A model generated the notes under the pieces. It was not told the origin of the DNA and did no database searches. It worked only from the letters and a program-made list of their open reading frames with translations. A DNA stretch of 64,000 nt from Pseudomonas cichorii (GTDB taxonomy: Bacteria; Pseudomonadota; Gammaproteobacteria; Pseudomonadales; Pseudomonadaceae), in assembly GCF_003700275.1 (NCBI RefSeq), contig NZ_RBRE01000089.1, forward strand, positions 52,562 through 116,561. Direction: 5' to 3'. Of this stretch, positions 39,222-48,328 are shown in pieces. Position numbers and translations under genes: made by a program. Position 1 is the first letter of the stretch. The number at the start of each line of letters is the position of its first letter.

Positions 39222-40262
39222 TCAAAACACGGTGACAACGGTGACACCCGCTGTCTCGAACTTATCCATGTTCACCAGCGCATCGATCGACTGCTCAAGG
39301 CTGATGGTTTTGCCGACAAGTTTTTCCGGGGCCAACTTGCCGGAGTTGATCATCTCGATCATGGCGTCATAGCGATGCGCTTGCATCCCGTGGCTACCGT
39401 AGATCTCCAGCTCATACGCGATGACCTTGCTCATCGGAATCGCCGGCCTGGCGTGATCAGCGAGCATCAGGCCAACCTGAACGTGCCGGCCACGACGGCG
39501 CAGGTTATTGATGGAGTTGAAACAAGTGCTCGGATGGCCCAACGCATCCAGCGAAACGTGGGCTCCGCCCCTGGTGATTTCCAGGACGGCCTCGGTGACG
39601 TCCGCCACGCGGTTGGCATTAACTGTCGCAACGGCACCGAGCGAACGGGCCAGTTCGAGTTTATCGTCCGAGATATCGATGGCGATGACGTTGGCGCCCA
39701 GTGCATGAGCAATCATGACCGCTGACAGGCCAACACCCCCACAGCCATGAACAGCAACCCACTGACCGGCTGTGACCTTGCCCTGATCGACAACCGCCCG
39801 GAACGAAGTGACAAAACGACAACCCAGACTGGCCGCCGTTGCGAAGTCCATGCTCTCGGGAAGCGCGACCAGATTCAGGTCTGCCTTGTGGATACCCACA
39901 TATTCAGCGAAGGAACCCCAGTGAGTGAAACCCGGCTGAAACTGGGTGTGACAGACTTGCTGGTTGCCGCTATTGCACTCCGGGCAAGCACCACAACCGC
40001 CCACAAACGGCACGGTCACGCGATCACCGGCCTTCCACTTGCTGACATCCCTGCCAACCTCGGCCACGATGCCAGCGAGTTCATGCCCTGGCACATGCGG
40101 TAGCTGAATGTCCGGATCATGCCCCTTCCAGCCGTGCCAGTCACTGCGACAGACACCCGTGCCCTGCACCTGAATGACCACGCCATGCGCCTCCGGAGTC
40201 GGATCTTCGACGGTCATGAGACGCGGCGGCAGGGAAAAGGCTTCGTAGACTACGGCTTTCAT
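39222..40262 (-). CDS. Zinc-dependent medium-chain alcohol dehydrogenase
   Basis: A cytosolic oxidoreductase of 346 residues. GVCRSDWHGW holds the catalytic-zinc Cys, and PHVPGHELAG the conserved His-Glu. GCGACPECNSGNQQVC carries four Cys of the structural zinc. GCGGVGLSAVMIAHALGANVIAIDIS is the NAD(P)-binding fold. It is divergent from an Lrp/AsnC regulator, which probably controls it. The start at 40262 gives the family N terminus MKAVVYEAFSLPPRL. Confidence 0.9.
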   Translation of the reverse strand: MKAVVYEAFSLPPRLMTVEDPTPEAHGVVIQVQGTGVCRSDWHGWKGHDPDIQLPHVPGHELAGIVAEVGRDVSKWKAGDRVTVPFVGGCGACPECNSGNQQVCHTQFQPGFTHWGSFAEYVGIHKADLNLVALPESMDFATAASLGCRFVTSFRAVVDQGKVTAGQWVAVHGCGGVGLSAVMIAHALGANVIAIDISDDKLELARSLGAVATVNANRVADVTEAVLEITRGGAHVSLDALGHPSTCFNSINNLRRRGRHVQVGLMLADHARPAIPMSKVIAYELEIYGSHGMQAHRYDAMIEMINSGKLAPEKLVGKTISLEQSIDALVNMDKFETAGVTVVTVF

Positions 40263-40407
40263 GAAACACCTCCGCCTGAACAGGCACTGCAACGAAAAGA
40301 ATCAGCTGAATCGCGCAACAATTATGAATGAACAGCGTGAAATTACCTTTCAAGCTGCAATTGACGAAGTGCAATATTTGAAATTAACCTTCATTTAACT
40401 ATCAGAA

Positions 40408-40905
40408 ATGAAAGACCCCATCATGACCGACGCTCTGGACAAGGTAGATATTGCAATCTCGGAGCGACTGCAGCGCAACGGTAGGCTGTCGAATGTCAAA
40501 CTTGCGGAACAGCTTTCCCTCAGCGAAGCCTCCTGCTGGCGAAAGCAGAAACGTCTTGAAGAATGCGGAGTGATCGAGGGCTATCAGGCAATCCTGAACC
40601 GCAAGAAACTGGGGCTTGGCGTGATGGCTTTTGTACAGATTTCCTGCACCGATCACAGCGAGGAAGCCACAGCCAGGTTTGAAAAAATCATCGAGGCAGC
40701 CCCACAAGTGCTCAGTTGCCACAACACAACCGGCGAGGCGGACTTCCTGCTTCAAGTTGTCGCCAAAGACCTGGACAGCTACAGCCGCTTCGTTGAAAAA
40801 GTCCTGCGAAAACTTCCAGGCGTATCGAGCATTCGCTCGAACCTTTCATTGCGCGAGATGAAGACGACCAATCGGTTGCCGGTGACGGAGCTTTTGAGCA
40901 TTTAG
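40408..40905 (+). CDS. Lrp/AsnC family transcriptional regulator
   Basis: A DNA-binding protein of up to 165 residues. An N-terminal HTH (NVKLAEQLSLSEASCWRKQKRLEE) is followed by an AsnC/RAM effector domain (VMAFVQISC ... CHNTTGEADFLLQVVAKD). A second ATG at 40423 (MTDALDKVD) is preceded by GAAAGA and could be the true start. It is divergent from the alcohol dehydrogenase across 145 bases, the usual layout of a local regulator and its target. Confidence 0.9.
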   Translation: MKDPIMTDALDKVDIAISERLQRNGRLSNVKLAEQLSLSEASCWRKQKRLEECGVIEGYQAILNRKKLGLGVMAFVQISCTDHSEEATARFEKIIEAAPQVLSCHNTTGEADFLLQVVAKDLDSYSRFVEKVLRKLPGVSSIRSNLSLREMKTTNRLPVTELLSI

Positions 40906-41047
40906 GGGGACCATCATCCGTATGCTCGCTCAAGCGCCACCCTATTTGTCGCGCCTAAAAATCTTCAACAAGATCGATTATAGTGCAGGGCGCTACAAAT
41001 TTTTCGCAGGTCATCGCGCTTTTTCCACGTAAATCAACCAGCCCGCA

Positions 41048-41311
41048 CTATAGAGCCAAAAACTGATCTGCAAATCTTTCCGTTTGAGGTCGATCTCCGC
41101 TTAACCCCATAATAATAGTTTCTACGGACCACAAGTATTCTATAAGCATTTCTCTGTCAGCCTTACTCTCAACAAGCTTACATAAACCCGGAATATATGC
41201 ATCATACTCACCCATCTCTTCCGAATAGGCTGCAATACCAATAGGACCCCATTGCTTATGAACGGCCTCCCGCACATGCTCATACAATGCGGACTGCATG
41301 CGAGCACTCAC
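41048..41311 (-). CDS. DUF1871-like small protein, probable orphan immunity protein
   Basis: A small acidic protein of 87 residues. WGPIGIAAYSEEMGEYDAYIPGLCKLVE resembles DUF1871-type proteins, which occur as immunity proteins beside polymorphic toxins. I use the GTG at 41311 because GGAGGT lies seven bases before it; a TTG start at 41326 is possible. The stop codon of a degraded toxin-like reading frame lies one base upstream, so this looks like the surviving immunity half of a lost toxin module. Confidence 0.6.
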   Translation of the reverse strand: MSARMQSALYEHVREAVHKQWGPIGIAAYSEEMGEYDAYIPGLCKLVESKADREMLIEYLWSVETIIMGLSGDRPQTERFADQFLAL

Positions 41312-41312
41312 C

Positions 41313-41494
41313 TTACCTACCTCCAAGCATTATGGTAATGATGGTTCCACCTTGAAAGTCAACTACCAAATTAGCTTTATTAGAATTATCATCATAACCG
41401 TGCACTTGATTTATCTTGGCGCACCAGTACCATTTTTATAGCTTCCTTAACTACCGACGGAGTATAGCCACGCTCCTGCACTCCAAGTCAGAAA
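41313..41494 (-). pseudogene. Frameshifted fragment of a toxin C-terminal domain (DUF4258-like)
   Basis: Reading the minus strand from about 41494, one frame gives QERGYTPSVVKEAIK, which resembles the helix-turn of DUF4258-type toxin tips. After a frame change it continues as WYWCAKINQVHGYDDNSN and ends with a beta-rich NLVVDFQGGTIITIMLGGR and a TAA at 41313. The two frames together look like one decayed C-terminal toxin domain directly before the orphan immunity gene. The DUF4258 link is from memory of the motif pattern. Confidence 0.45.
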
Positions 41495-41685
41495 ACATTA
41501 ATTTTAAGTATAAAAACCCCACCCTTTGAAACCATAGACTCACGCTCCAACGTAAGCGATCCACCACACACACTCTAACCGTGAATCTGAGGCGTTATTC
41601 TGGGCTCCCGAATAATTTCTGGAGCCTTTGCCATGATGCACCCTTCATTCTTAATGTCTAGGAATTCAACTGGCTGTTCAACGGT
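41495..41685. other. AT-rich spacer in the toxin locus
   Basis: No coding sequence is recognised. A GGCTCC / GGAGCC hairpin with a 12-base AT-rich loop lies at 41603-41626. Confidence 0.3.
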
Positions 41686-42096
41686 TTAAAAATAACTAAA
41701 AGATACCGTTGACTGCAGGTAAAAAACATCTGAAATCGTCTCTTTTGACAGATAACCATCCTGAACATCATCCGACGACATGACGGGCAAATCCAAATTA
41801 AATTCCGTAAATTCAGGTTTAACCGCACCCTGAACCTTTAGAACATGATCCAGACCACCAATATGAGAAATGAACTCTGGAATCATTTCGCACATATCAA
41901 AATCCTCCGAAAACTCCAGAGAAAAAACCACATAAGAACGTGCTAACAACGCCCTGACACCAGGCTTCACATGCTCGCCCTTGTTTCCAAACCGAGATGA
42001 TTTCAGGCCCACCAGTTCAATGACCTGAGCGGCGGGCATATCAAAACCACGAAAAGTCAAAGACACCATTTTTTTTCTTTTATTCAACGCATTCAT
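41686..42096 (-). CDS. DUF4279-like protein, probable cognate immunity protein of the RHS toxin
   Basis: A protein of 136 residues. Segments VSLTFRGFDMPAAQVIELVGL and a later FISHIGGLDHVLKV resemble the DUF4279 pattern found among immunity-like proteins beside RHS toxins. The ATG at 42096 overlaps the RHS stop as ATGA, so the two are translationally coupled, the usual toxin-immunity arrangement. The frame can be extended to 42138, but that would overlap the toxin by 46 bases. The family link is from pattern memory; the pairing is inferred from position. Confidence 0.65.
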   Translation of the reverse strand: MNALNKRKKMVSLTFRGFDMPAAQVIELVGLKSSRFGNKGEHVKPGVRALLARSYVVFSLEFSEDFDMCEMIPEFISHIGGLDHVLKVQGAVKPEFTEFNLDLPVMSSDDVQDGYLSKETISDVFYLQSTVSFSYF

Positions 42097-44840
42097 AGAA
42101 TTTCCTTCCCCGACCCTCTCTTCCCGTCCCAAATCCACTTTCGGCCTGTGGTCTTATCATTATAAATATTCACTTTTGAATCACCTCGACCTTTCTTTGC
42201 ATCATGAGCATCATCATAGCCAGCCTCTTGGGCCACATCATTAGCTTCTTTATTTCCTTTGATCTTATCTAGATTATTTTCATCTGGCTGATCCTCATAG
42301 GAATTATTAAACATTTTCTCAAGAGCAAAAACACCTAGTCCGGCCCCTATCGCACCACCTAAAACTCCGCCAACAATAGTGCCAGGACCAGGGCATACTA
42401 ACGTACCCCACGTTGCTCCAATTTCAGCACCTGGAAGAGCAAGAGCAACAGTACCTTTAGGATCAAAATACCTAAGTGGATTGCCAAGAGCATAACTGTA
42501 AGTATTGAGTCCTCCACCAAGCCCAATCGGATCGCTCTGGATGTACCGTCCAGTCTCGGAATCATAATCGCGGAAATAGTTGTAGTTCAGGCGGGTCTGC
42601 GCATCATAGATCTGCCCTGGAAACCGGAGCGCTACGGTGGTCACCTTCCCATCGCCGTCCACATCCTCTTCAGGCGCTCCCACGCCATAAGCATCGCTAT
42701 TCCAGCGCCACAGCAAGGCCTGTGTACTGTCAGTAGCCATTCGTGGTGTATTCAGGTGATCAGTATGCAGATAGATTAGTTTGCTGCTGCTCACGTCTCC
42801 CAACGTCGAGAAATTGACCGTCAACTGGGCAAGAGGCATGTCATCCAGCCAGAACCAGTATTGGCCGCTGGTTTTCAGACCGTTAGAATCGAAAAACGTC
42901 TGACCAATAAGTTTGCCGCTCAGGTCGTACAAATAGGCTGTCGTGCCTAGGAGCACCTGGCTCCCCATCTCAAAAGTACGCTTGGTGATGCGCTGACCCA
43001 GAGCGTTATACTTGTACTCGGCGACTTGATAAATGCTGGCTTGATGGACTTGGCTAAGACGCCCTAGAGCATCATAGGTATAGCGTCGACCATTGAGTTG
43101 AGTGTGATTGCCGACCAAGTCGGTAGCCAGTGTAGAACCATTGAGGCTGACCAATCGATTGCTGTCATTGGCATACGTCAGGGACTGGGTTTCGCTGGCC
43201 TCGCCACTGCTCAGGTTGCTGGTGGTACGCTGAGTCCGGTTGCCGGTGGCGTCGAAGCTGTAGCTTTTCCTGACGCTATTGGTCTGTTCCTGAGTCAAAC
43301 GCCCCAAAGCATCATATTCGTATTGCACCGCCCCCCAAAGGCTATGGGTGGCCTCGGCAATATTACTGTCTGCATCATATCGATAGCGTGCTTGCCAATT
43401 CCCGACTTGCTGTTGCGTCAGTTGGTAGTCCTGATCATAAGCCCTCGACAGTACGACACCATTACCCCAGGTCAGCGACTTAACCGGGCCAAAAGGCTGA
43501 TAGGCAATGTTTTTGGCAAGAGTGACTGTTCTACTTCCAAGCGTCAGTTTGATACCTGTGACTTGGGCTGCGCTATTACGGGTGTAAGTTAAACCTATAT
43601 TTGATGGGTAACCGATCGCAATGAGATTACTGGCCGCATCATAGCCATAACTTAAATTTTCGTAGTAATCCCCAGCGTTAACCCCTACCGAACGGTGCTG
43701 GTTGACGAGATTACCTTTGGCATCGTATGTGTACGTCAATACACCTGCGCTGTCCTGAATACCGGTACGGCGGCCAATACCGTAATTTCCATTAGCGGTC
43801 TGGTCATAGAGAAATTTGATATCAAGCGCAGGAGTAGCAGGATAGCTTTTGCTGACTAAGCGATTCAGCGCGTCATACTTATAGTCGGTTACCACCCCAC
43901 GAGCATCGGTACTGCGAATGAGGTTGTTGGCTTCATCATAAGCGAAAGTACTGGTGCCGGAATCTGTACTTATGCTGCTGGTCTGATTGCCTTGACTGTC
44001 ATAGGTATATCGTGTCGTTACGCCACGCGGATCGACAACTTGTGTGACCTTATCATCAGGGTTGTAACTCAAGGCAGTAACGCCCTGCTGGGGATCAACA
44101 ATCTTACTGAGACGATTCAGGGCATCGAAAGCTTGCTGCGTTTTGTGATCACGCGCAGTGGTAGAGCCAGCCTGATTGTCATTCAGGTCGTAATCATAAC
44201 GCCGGGTTTGGTTATCAGCACCCACCGCCTTGATCAAGCGTCCCAACTCGTCGAAGACTCGTTGCTGAAGGTGGACAATAGCGCCACTACTATCAGCTAT
44301 AGTTTCCGAAGTACGGTTTCCCATCGGATCAAGCGTATAGCTAATGCCTTCACCAAGCTGATTCTTCACCCCAATCAGACGTCGCGCGTCATCATAGCTG
44401 TACTTGATCCAATTACCATCAGGCATGGTGATTTGCAGAATATCGCCGACTTCATTATAGGTGTACTGCGTGGTCGATGAGTCAACTGTTCGGCTGGCAA
44501 GCCATCCTTGCGGGGTATAACCAAGTGTTGTTGCTACTCCATTAGGGTCGGTTACAACCTGCGGATTGCCATGACTGTCGAAATCACCAAGGGTATAAAC
44601 ATGACCAAGCGCATTGATGACAGTCGTAAGGTTGCCTTGAGGGCCATATGCATACGAAGTAATGTCACTGACATCATTGCGGGCACCATCAACACTGGCG
44701 ATCTGTCCAGAAGGTGTATAAGTGTGGCTGATAGTACTTGCACTGACATGAGATAAAAACAATGCGCATGCAAGGCCCGCTATCAGTTGACGCAAAGAGG
44801 AAGCAAACATGCTAGGGGCCTTCAGATAATAATTATTCAT
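42093..44840 (-). CDS. RHS repeat protein, C-terminal half with polymorphic toxin tip
   Basis: A protein of 915 residues that makes the C-terminal half of a split RHS shell. A signal peptide is visible after the second ATG (MFASSLRQLIAGLACALF). AAGG eight bases before that ATG suggests a start at 44810; 44840 overlaps the upstream gene as ATGA. Many YD repeats follow (YTYDALGRL, YEYDALGRL), then the RHS core (YLHTDHLNTPRMATD, YNYFRDYDSETGRYIQSDPIGL). The variable tip from about residue 794 has a glycine-rich hydrophobic helix and then AGYDDAHDAKKGRGDSKVNI and WIWDGKRGSGKE. This resembles polymorphic toxin type 33, a predicted nuclease group; that match is from memory. Confidence 0.83.
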   Translation of the reverse strand: MNNYYLKAPSMFASSLRQLIAGLACALFLSHVSASTISHTYTPSGQIASVDGARNDVSDITSYAYGPQGNLTTVINALGHVYTLGDFDSHGNPQVVTDPNGVATTLGYTPQGWLASRTVDSSTTQYTYNEVGDILQITMPDGNWIKYSYDDARRLIGVKNQLGEGISYTLDPMGNRTSETIADSSGAIVHLQQRVFDELGRLIKAVGADNQTRRYDYDLNDNQAGSTTARDHKTQQAFDALNRLSKIVDPQQGVTALSYNPDDKVTQVVDPRGVTTRYTYDSQGNQTSSISTDSGTSTFAYDEANNLIRSTDARGVVTDYKYDALNRLVSKSYPATPALDIKFLYDQTANGNYGIGRRTGIQDSAGVLTYTYDAKGNLVNQHRSVGVNAGDYYENLSYGYDAASNLIAIGYPSNIGLTYTRNSAAQVTGIKLTLGSRTVTLAKNIAYQPFGPVKSLTWGNGVVLSRAYDQDYQLTQQQVGNWQARYRYDADSNIAEATHSLWGAVQYEYDALGRLTQEQTNSVRKSYSFDATGNRTQRTTSNLSSGEASETQSLTYANDSNRLVSLNGSTLATDLVGNHTQLNGRRYTYDALGRLSQVHQASIYQVAEYKYNALGQRITKRTFEMGSQVLLGTTAYLYDLSGKLIGQTFFDSNGLKTSGQYWFWLDDMPLAQLTVNFSTLGDVSSSKLIYLHTDHLNTPRMATDSTQALLWRWNSDAYGVGAPEEDVDGDGKVTTVALRFPGQIYDAQTRLNYNYFRDYDSETGRYIQSDPIGLGGGLNTYSYALGNPLRYFDPKGTVALALPGAEIGATWGTLVCPGPGTIVGGVLGGAIGAGLGVFALEKMFNNSYEDQPDENNLDKIKGNKEANDVAQEAGYDDAHDAKKGRGDSKVNIYNDKTTGRKWIWDGKRGSGKEIL

Positions 44841-46315
44841 CGGGAAGTGACCTGTCGAGTGAGTTCCCGCCCTTGGTTGTCATAGCTGTATACCGTGACG
44901 CGATTCGGCTCAACGATCTTGGTCGGCAAGAATCGATCAGGATCCCACTCGGTCGTAACGGTACGGGACTCGGTCGTTCCGGTTGCTTCGGTACGGCTGG
45001 TTTGCAGCCCTCGGGAGTTGTAGGAATAAGTCGTTACAAGCCCTTTTGCATCGGTCTTGGTCAGAACTTGAGCGCGCTCATTGTAGGTGTAACTAGAGTT
45101 GCTGGCCGGGCAGTTCGGCGATGGCTCACCTTCAATTGAAGTAACTCGTTTGATGCCCCCGATCTGCTGGTAACGATAGATCGTTGTTTTACCCAGCTCA
45201 TTGGTCACCGTACGAGAACCATCCGTATTGTAAGCCACCTGAGTCAAACCTACGCCACCGCTGTGCTGACTACTTACTGTTCGACCTTGATCATCATAGG
45301 ACCAGGTAGCAAAACGAACGCCACGCTCATCTGTAATGCCTGTTAACAGGCCTGTATTGCGCGAATCCTCATAGTGAAACTGTCTCTGCTCTTTCTGAGA
45401 ACCGCGCGTACGGCTCAGTTGAACAAGGTGCTTGTTACTGTCATAACTATAATTGATCTGTAAACCGGGAGCCACGAGGCTCAAGGGTTGATGTTGCGTA
45501 TCCTCGGTAAATATCAGTGACTGTCCGCTATCGCTGGTCACTGTCACCTGATCATTGCTATAAGCCAGTTGCTGCCTGAGTCCGACTGCATCAATCCACT
45601 CTATCAAACGCCCGCTTGCATCAAAGGTGAAGCGTTCATTATTGTCTGCGGTATAGAGCCAATTATCCCCCGTCTTGGCTAGCAAGCCGGTTTCCGTCGG
45701 GTATGCAGTGGCAATGTCGCCCTCAACACTAAAGAACGACTCGCGACCATCAGCATGAACCAGAGATAACTTGCCAATGGCAAAGCGGATAAATGTGGAA
45801 TAGTTATGCCGCCAAAGTCCATCTAAGCTATTGTAGGCACGAGTAAATACAGGCGCTCCGACACCGTTCGTTTTATAATCTAATTCCACTTGGAATTTAT
45901 TACCAACAGCCAAACTAATGGGGTTACCAACACAGCTTTCGGGTGGGGGAGCACCTTTTTGCTCATCATTCCCACACTTTGCCGTAGCGACATTGTACAT
46001 CGCCCCCTCACCGCATTGACGCACATAAAACTCAATGAAATGAAAATCATGTCCAACATAAAGATAACCAGCATACCAGTTATAAGGAGGAGCCCACACA
46101 GAGCGAGAGCAACGATCATACCCAGGATTAATATACCCAAGCCTAGAAATCACAGCATTGCACGCTTTCTCAGCATCTGCATCATTATCGAAATTATCAT
46201 AATGATGAATCCAACGCCAAGGCCCCATTTCTGAAATAACGTCTTGAACCTCTGCTATAGAACAACTACTAAAAAAACAAAAAAGACAAACAAAAAAACG
46301 CCGCCCCCACAACAT
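44837..46315 (-). CDS. RHS repeat protein, N-terminal half (copy next to the C-terminal half)
   Basis: A protein of 492 residues with a signal peptide (RRFFVCLFCFFSSCSIAE). A Cys-containing N-terminal domain leads to the RHS entry segment NPISLAVGNKFQVELDY, then the DGLWRHNYS region and YD repeats (YSYDSNKHL, YTYNERAQV). It stops at RELTRQVTSR, and the next gene starts within its stop codon (ATGA). The pair reads as one RHS shell divided in the middle of a repeat. The split is not a simple frameshift, because the downstream half has its own signal peptide. Confidence 0.82.
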   Translation of the reverse strand: MLWGRRFFVCLFCFFSSCSIAEVQDVISEMGPWRWIHHYDNFDNDADAEKACNAVISRLGYINPGYDRCSRSVWAPPYNWYAGYLYVGHDFHFIEFYVRQCGEGAMYNVATAKCGNDEQKGAPPPESCVGNPISLAVGNKFQVELDYKTNGVGAPVFTRAYNSLDGLWRHNYSTFIRFAIGKLSLVHADGRESFFSVEGDIATAYPTETGLLAKTGDNWLYTADNNERFTFDASGRLIEWIDAVGLRQQLAYSNDQVTVTSDSGQSLIFTEDTQHQPLSLVAPGLQINYSYDSNKHLVQLSRTRGSQKEQRQFHYEDSRNTGLLTGITDERGVRFATWSYDDQGRTVSSQHSGGVGLTQVAYNTDGSRTVTNELGKTTIYRYQQIGGIKRVTSIEGEPSPNCPASNSSYTYNERAQVLTKTDAKGLVTTYSYNSRGLQTSRTEATGTTESRTVTTEWDPDRFLPTKIVEPNRVTVYSYDNQGRELTRQVTSR

Positions 46316-46359
46316 TCACCACCCCTCTAAGAAAACATATTAAATCATGGCTGGAAGAA

Positions 46360-46475
46360 TCAGTTTCTAACAACCTGCCGACTGAGTTCACGCCCTCCAA
46401 CACCTAAGCCCAAAGCCACAGTTGACGCGAAGAAAAAGCAAACATGCTAGACTCCTTCAGATAATAATTATTCAT
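46360..46475 (-). pseudogene. Relic of an RHS C-terminal-half gene and of a third N-terminal half
   Basis: The minus strand from 46475 reads MNNYYLKESSMFAFSSRQL and stops at 46404, matching the first residues of the intact C-terminal-half gene. Just beyond, 46395-46360 encodes GRELSRQVVRN and a stop, matching the last residues of the N-terminal-half genes. The arrangement is what a deletion inside a tandem array of N-half/C-half units would leave. Confidence 0.7.
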
Positions 46476-47953
46476 CGGGAAGTGACCTGCCGAGTGAGTT
46501 CCCGCCCTTGACTGTCGTAGCTATATGCAGTGATACGATTTGGCTCAATAACTTTAATCGGTAACGATCGATCAGGGTCCCACTCTGTTGACGTGGTTCG
46601 AGCCACAGTAGTTCCTGCTGCTTCAGTACGGCTGACCTCAAGGCCACGAGTATTATAGGAATAGGTTGTGACAAGTCCTTTGGCGTCAGTTTTGGTCGAT
46701 ATCTGACCTTGGGAGTTATAGGTGTAAGTAGAGTTACTGGCGGGGCAATTTGGAGTTGGCTCACCTTCGATTGCAATGATTCTCTTAATGCCATCAATCT
46801 GTTTATAACGATACACCGTAGTTTTGCCTAACTCATTGGTTACCGAACTGGAACCATCTGCATTGTAAGCAATCTGGGTCAGCCCTGCTCCACCGCTGTG
46901 CTGACTACTAACGGCTCTGCCTCTATCATCATAAGACCATGTAGCAAAGCGAACACCGCGCTCATCGGTAATCCCCGTCAGTAATCCGGCGTTGCGAGCG
47001 TCCTCATAGTGGTAGCTTCGAGTTGAAGTGGCTCCATTCACATTTTTTAAAAGACTGGTCAAGCGCTGAGCTTGATATATGTACTGTATTTTCGCGTCGC
47101 CGGACTCAAGCGTTTTTAGCTGACCAAGAATATCGTCAGCAAACTTTACTGATTGGCCAAACTCATCGATGACCGTGACATTATATTTATCACGCGAGAC
47201 GTTGTGCACTAAGCCTTGAGGACTGACGATGTTGGTCAATTGTCCACTTACGGAAAAGCTCATGACCGAGCCATCCAAAGATTTGAAAGTCCATCCTGCC
47301 TCAGTCGCAACCAGTGAACCCAGATCAGTAGCAGAAGAATACTTACCATCAGCCAATTTAAACAAAGATTCTCGGCCATCCGAACGGGCTAGAACCACAA
47401 AATCCGCCCCCACATTCAGAGCAGCTGAATAACTATGCCTCCAGAGTCCATCCATACTATTGTAATAACGCCCGACAATTATAGGACTAGCAGCTCCAAC
47501 CCTAAAGTCTTCTTCATATTGAAATTTATTGCCGGTCGCTGCATCAATTGGGTTACCGACTTTCATGGAAGGGCTTTTACACGACAACTCATCGTCATCT
47601 GCACCTTTTTGCCCATTAAAACTACACTTAGCTGTCATGTAATTTAAAGTGGTACCACCCTCACATGAAATTGTCACTTTAGAGATTGTGCCCCAATGGT
47701 GCTCCCACCCTCCAGACGTCATAAGATAGCACTCATACGCACCTGAAACATTATACCTATTGAAGTGCGGAGCATACGATTTCGCTAACCAAGGTGCATA
47801 TTCATAAACAAGATACTCACACCCCTGCCACGGCTTTGAAAAGACAGAAATGCTTCCATTCGACCCCGAATCCCAGTAAGTAAATTCTTTCGCCTTCAAG
47901 CCCGAGCAGCTAATAGCCAAAAATAAAAACAACGCCACCCCAAAACGCTTCAT
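46472..47953 (-). CDS. RHS repeat protein, N-terminal half (second copy, partner lost)
   Basis: A paralogue of the 44837-46315 gene, 493 residues, with a signal peptide (MKRFGVALFLFLAISCSGLKA). The N-terminal domain differs from that of the other copy. The C-terminal third is nearly the same protein sequence, from LLTGITDERGVRFATWSYDD to RELTRQVTSR. The DNA of the shared part has many silent differences, so the duplication is not recent. Its stop overlaps the start of a truncated C-half relic. The ATG at 47953 is preferred over 47965 because it gives a compact signal peptide. Confidence 0.8.
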   Translation of the reverse strand: MKRFGVALFLFLAISCSGLKAKEFTYWDSGSNGSISVFSKPWQGCEYLVYEYAPWLAKSYAPHFNRYNVSGAYECYLMTSGGWEHHWGTISKVTISCEGGTTLNYMTAKCSFNGQKGADDDELSCKSPSMKVGNPIDAATGNKFQYEEDFRVGAASPIIVGRYYNSMDGLWRHSYSAALNVGADFVVLARSDGRESLFKLADGKYSSATDLGSLVATEAGWTFKSLDGSVMSFSVSGQLTNIVSPQGLVHNVSRDKYNVTVIDEFGQSVKFADDILGQLKTLESGDAKIQYIYQAQRLTSLLKNVNGATSTRSYHYEDARNAGLLTGITDERGVRFATWSYDDRGRAVSSQHSGGAGLTQIAYNADGSSSVTNELGKTTVYRYKQIDGIKRIIAIEGEPTPNCPASNSTYTYNSQGQISTKTDAKGLVTTYSYNTRGLEVSRTEAAGTTVARTTSTEWDPDRSLPIKVIEPNRITAYSYDSQGRELTRQVTSR

Positions 47954-47965
47954 ATCCCGTTCCAT

Positions 47966-48328
47966 CCAGTGAATACACTATAAAATCTCTCAAACCTTCA
48001 AAAATCACTTTAACTCACGAAGACATCCCCACCCTAAAGCCCATACATTCCGTTACACACTGAGCAAGAAAACCTCCAACAGCTTATTAGAAACCACAAC
48101 ACCACTGACCTTACAAAATTTTGCAAAAATAGTATTTATGATCCGCACGCAGCAGTCAATAACGTTAGAGACAACATTAACTCCAAGTGTAAGATAATCA
48201 TTCCTTTTAAAATAATGCAGCCACTTCTCAGCTGCAAAAATGCACCGTACATTTAAAGAAATGTATCGCCTTCAATCACGTCTCGCGGATAAATCCGCTC
48301 CTACTCAGCCCGGTAGTTAATCTCTCCC
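47966..48328. other. AT-rich region upstream of the RHS locus with a REP half-site
   Basis: About 360 bases with no convincing gene. The AT content is well above the flanking core genome and probably holds the RHS promoter. CGCGGATAAATCCGCTCCTA at 48284-48303 is a REP-type palindrome next to the hrpB stop. Confidence 0.45.

Noticed and set aside
41603..41626. GGCTCC/GGAGCC hairpin as terminator of the RHS-immunity operon
   Set aside because: The loop is long and AT-rich and no T-run follows on the minus strand.
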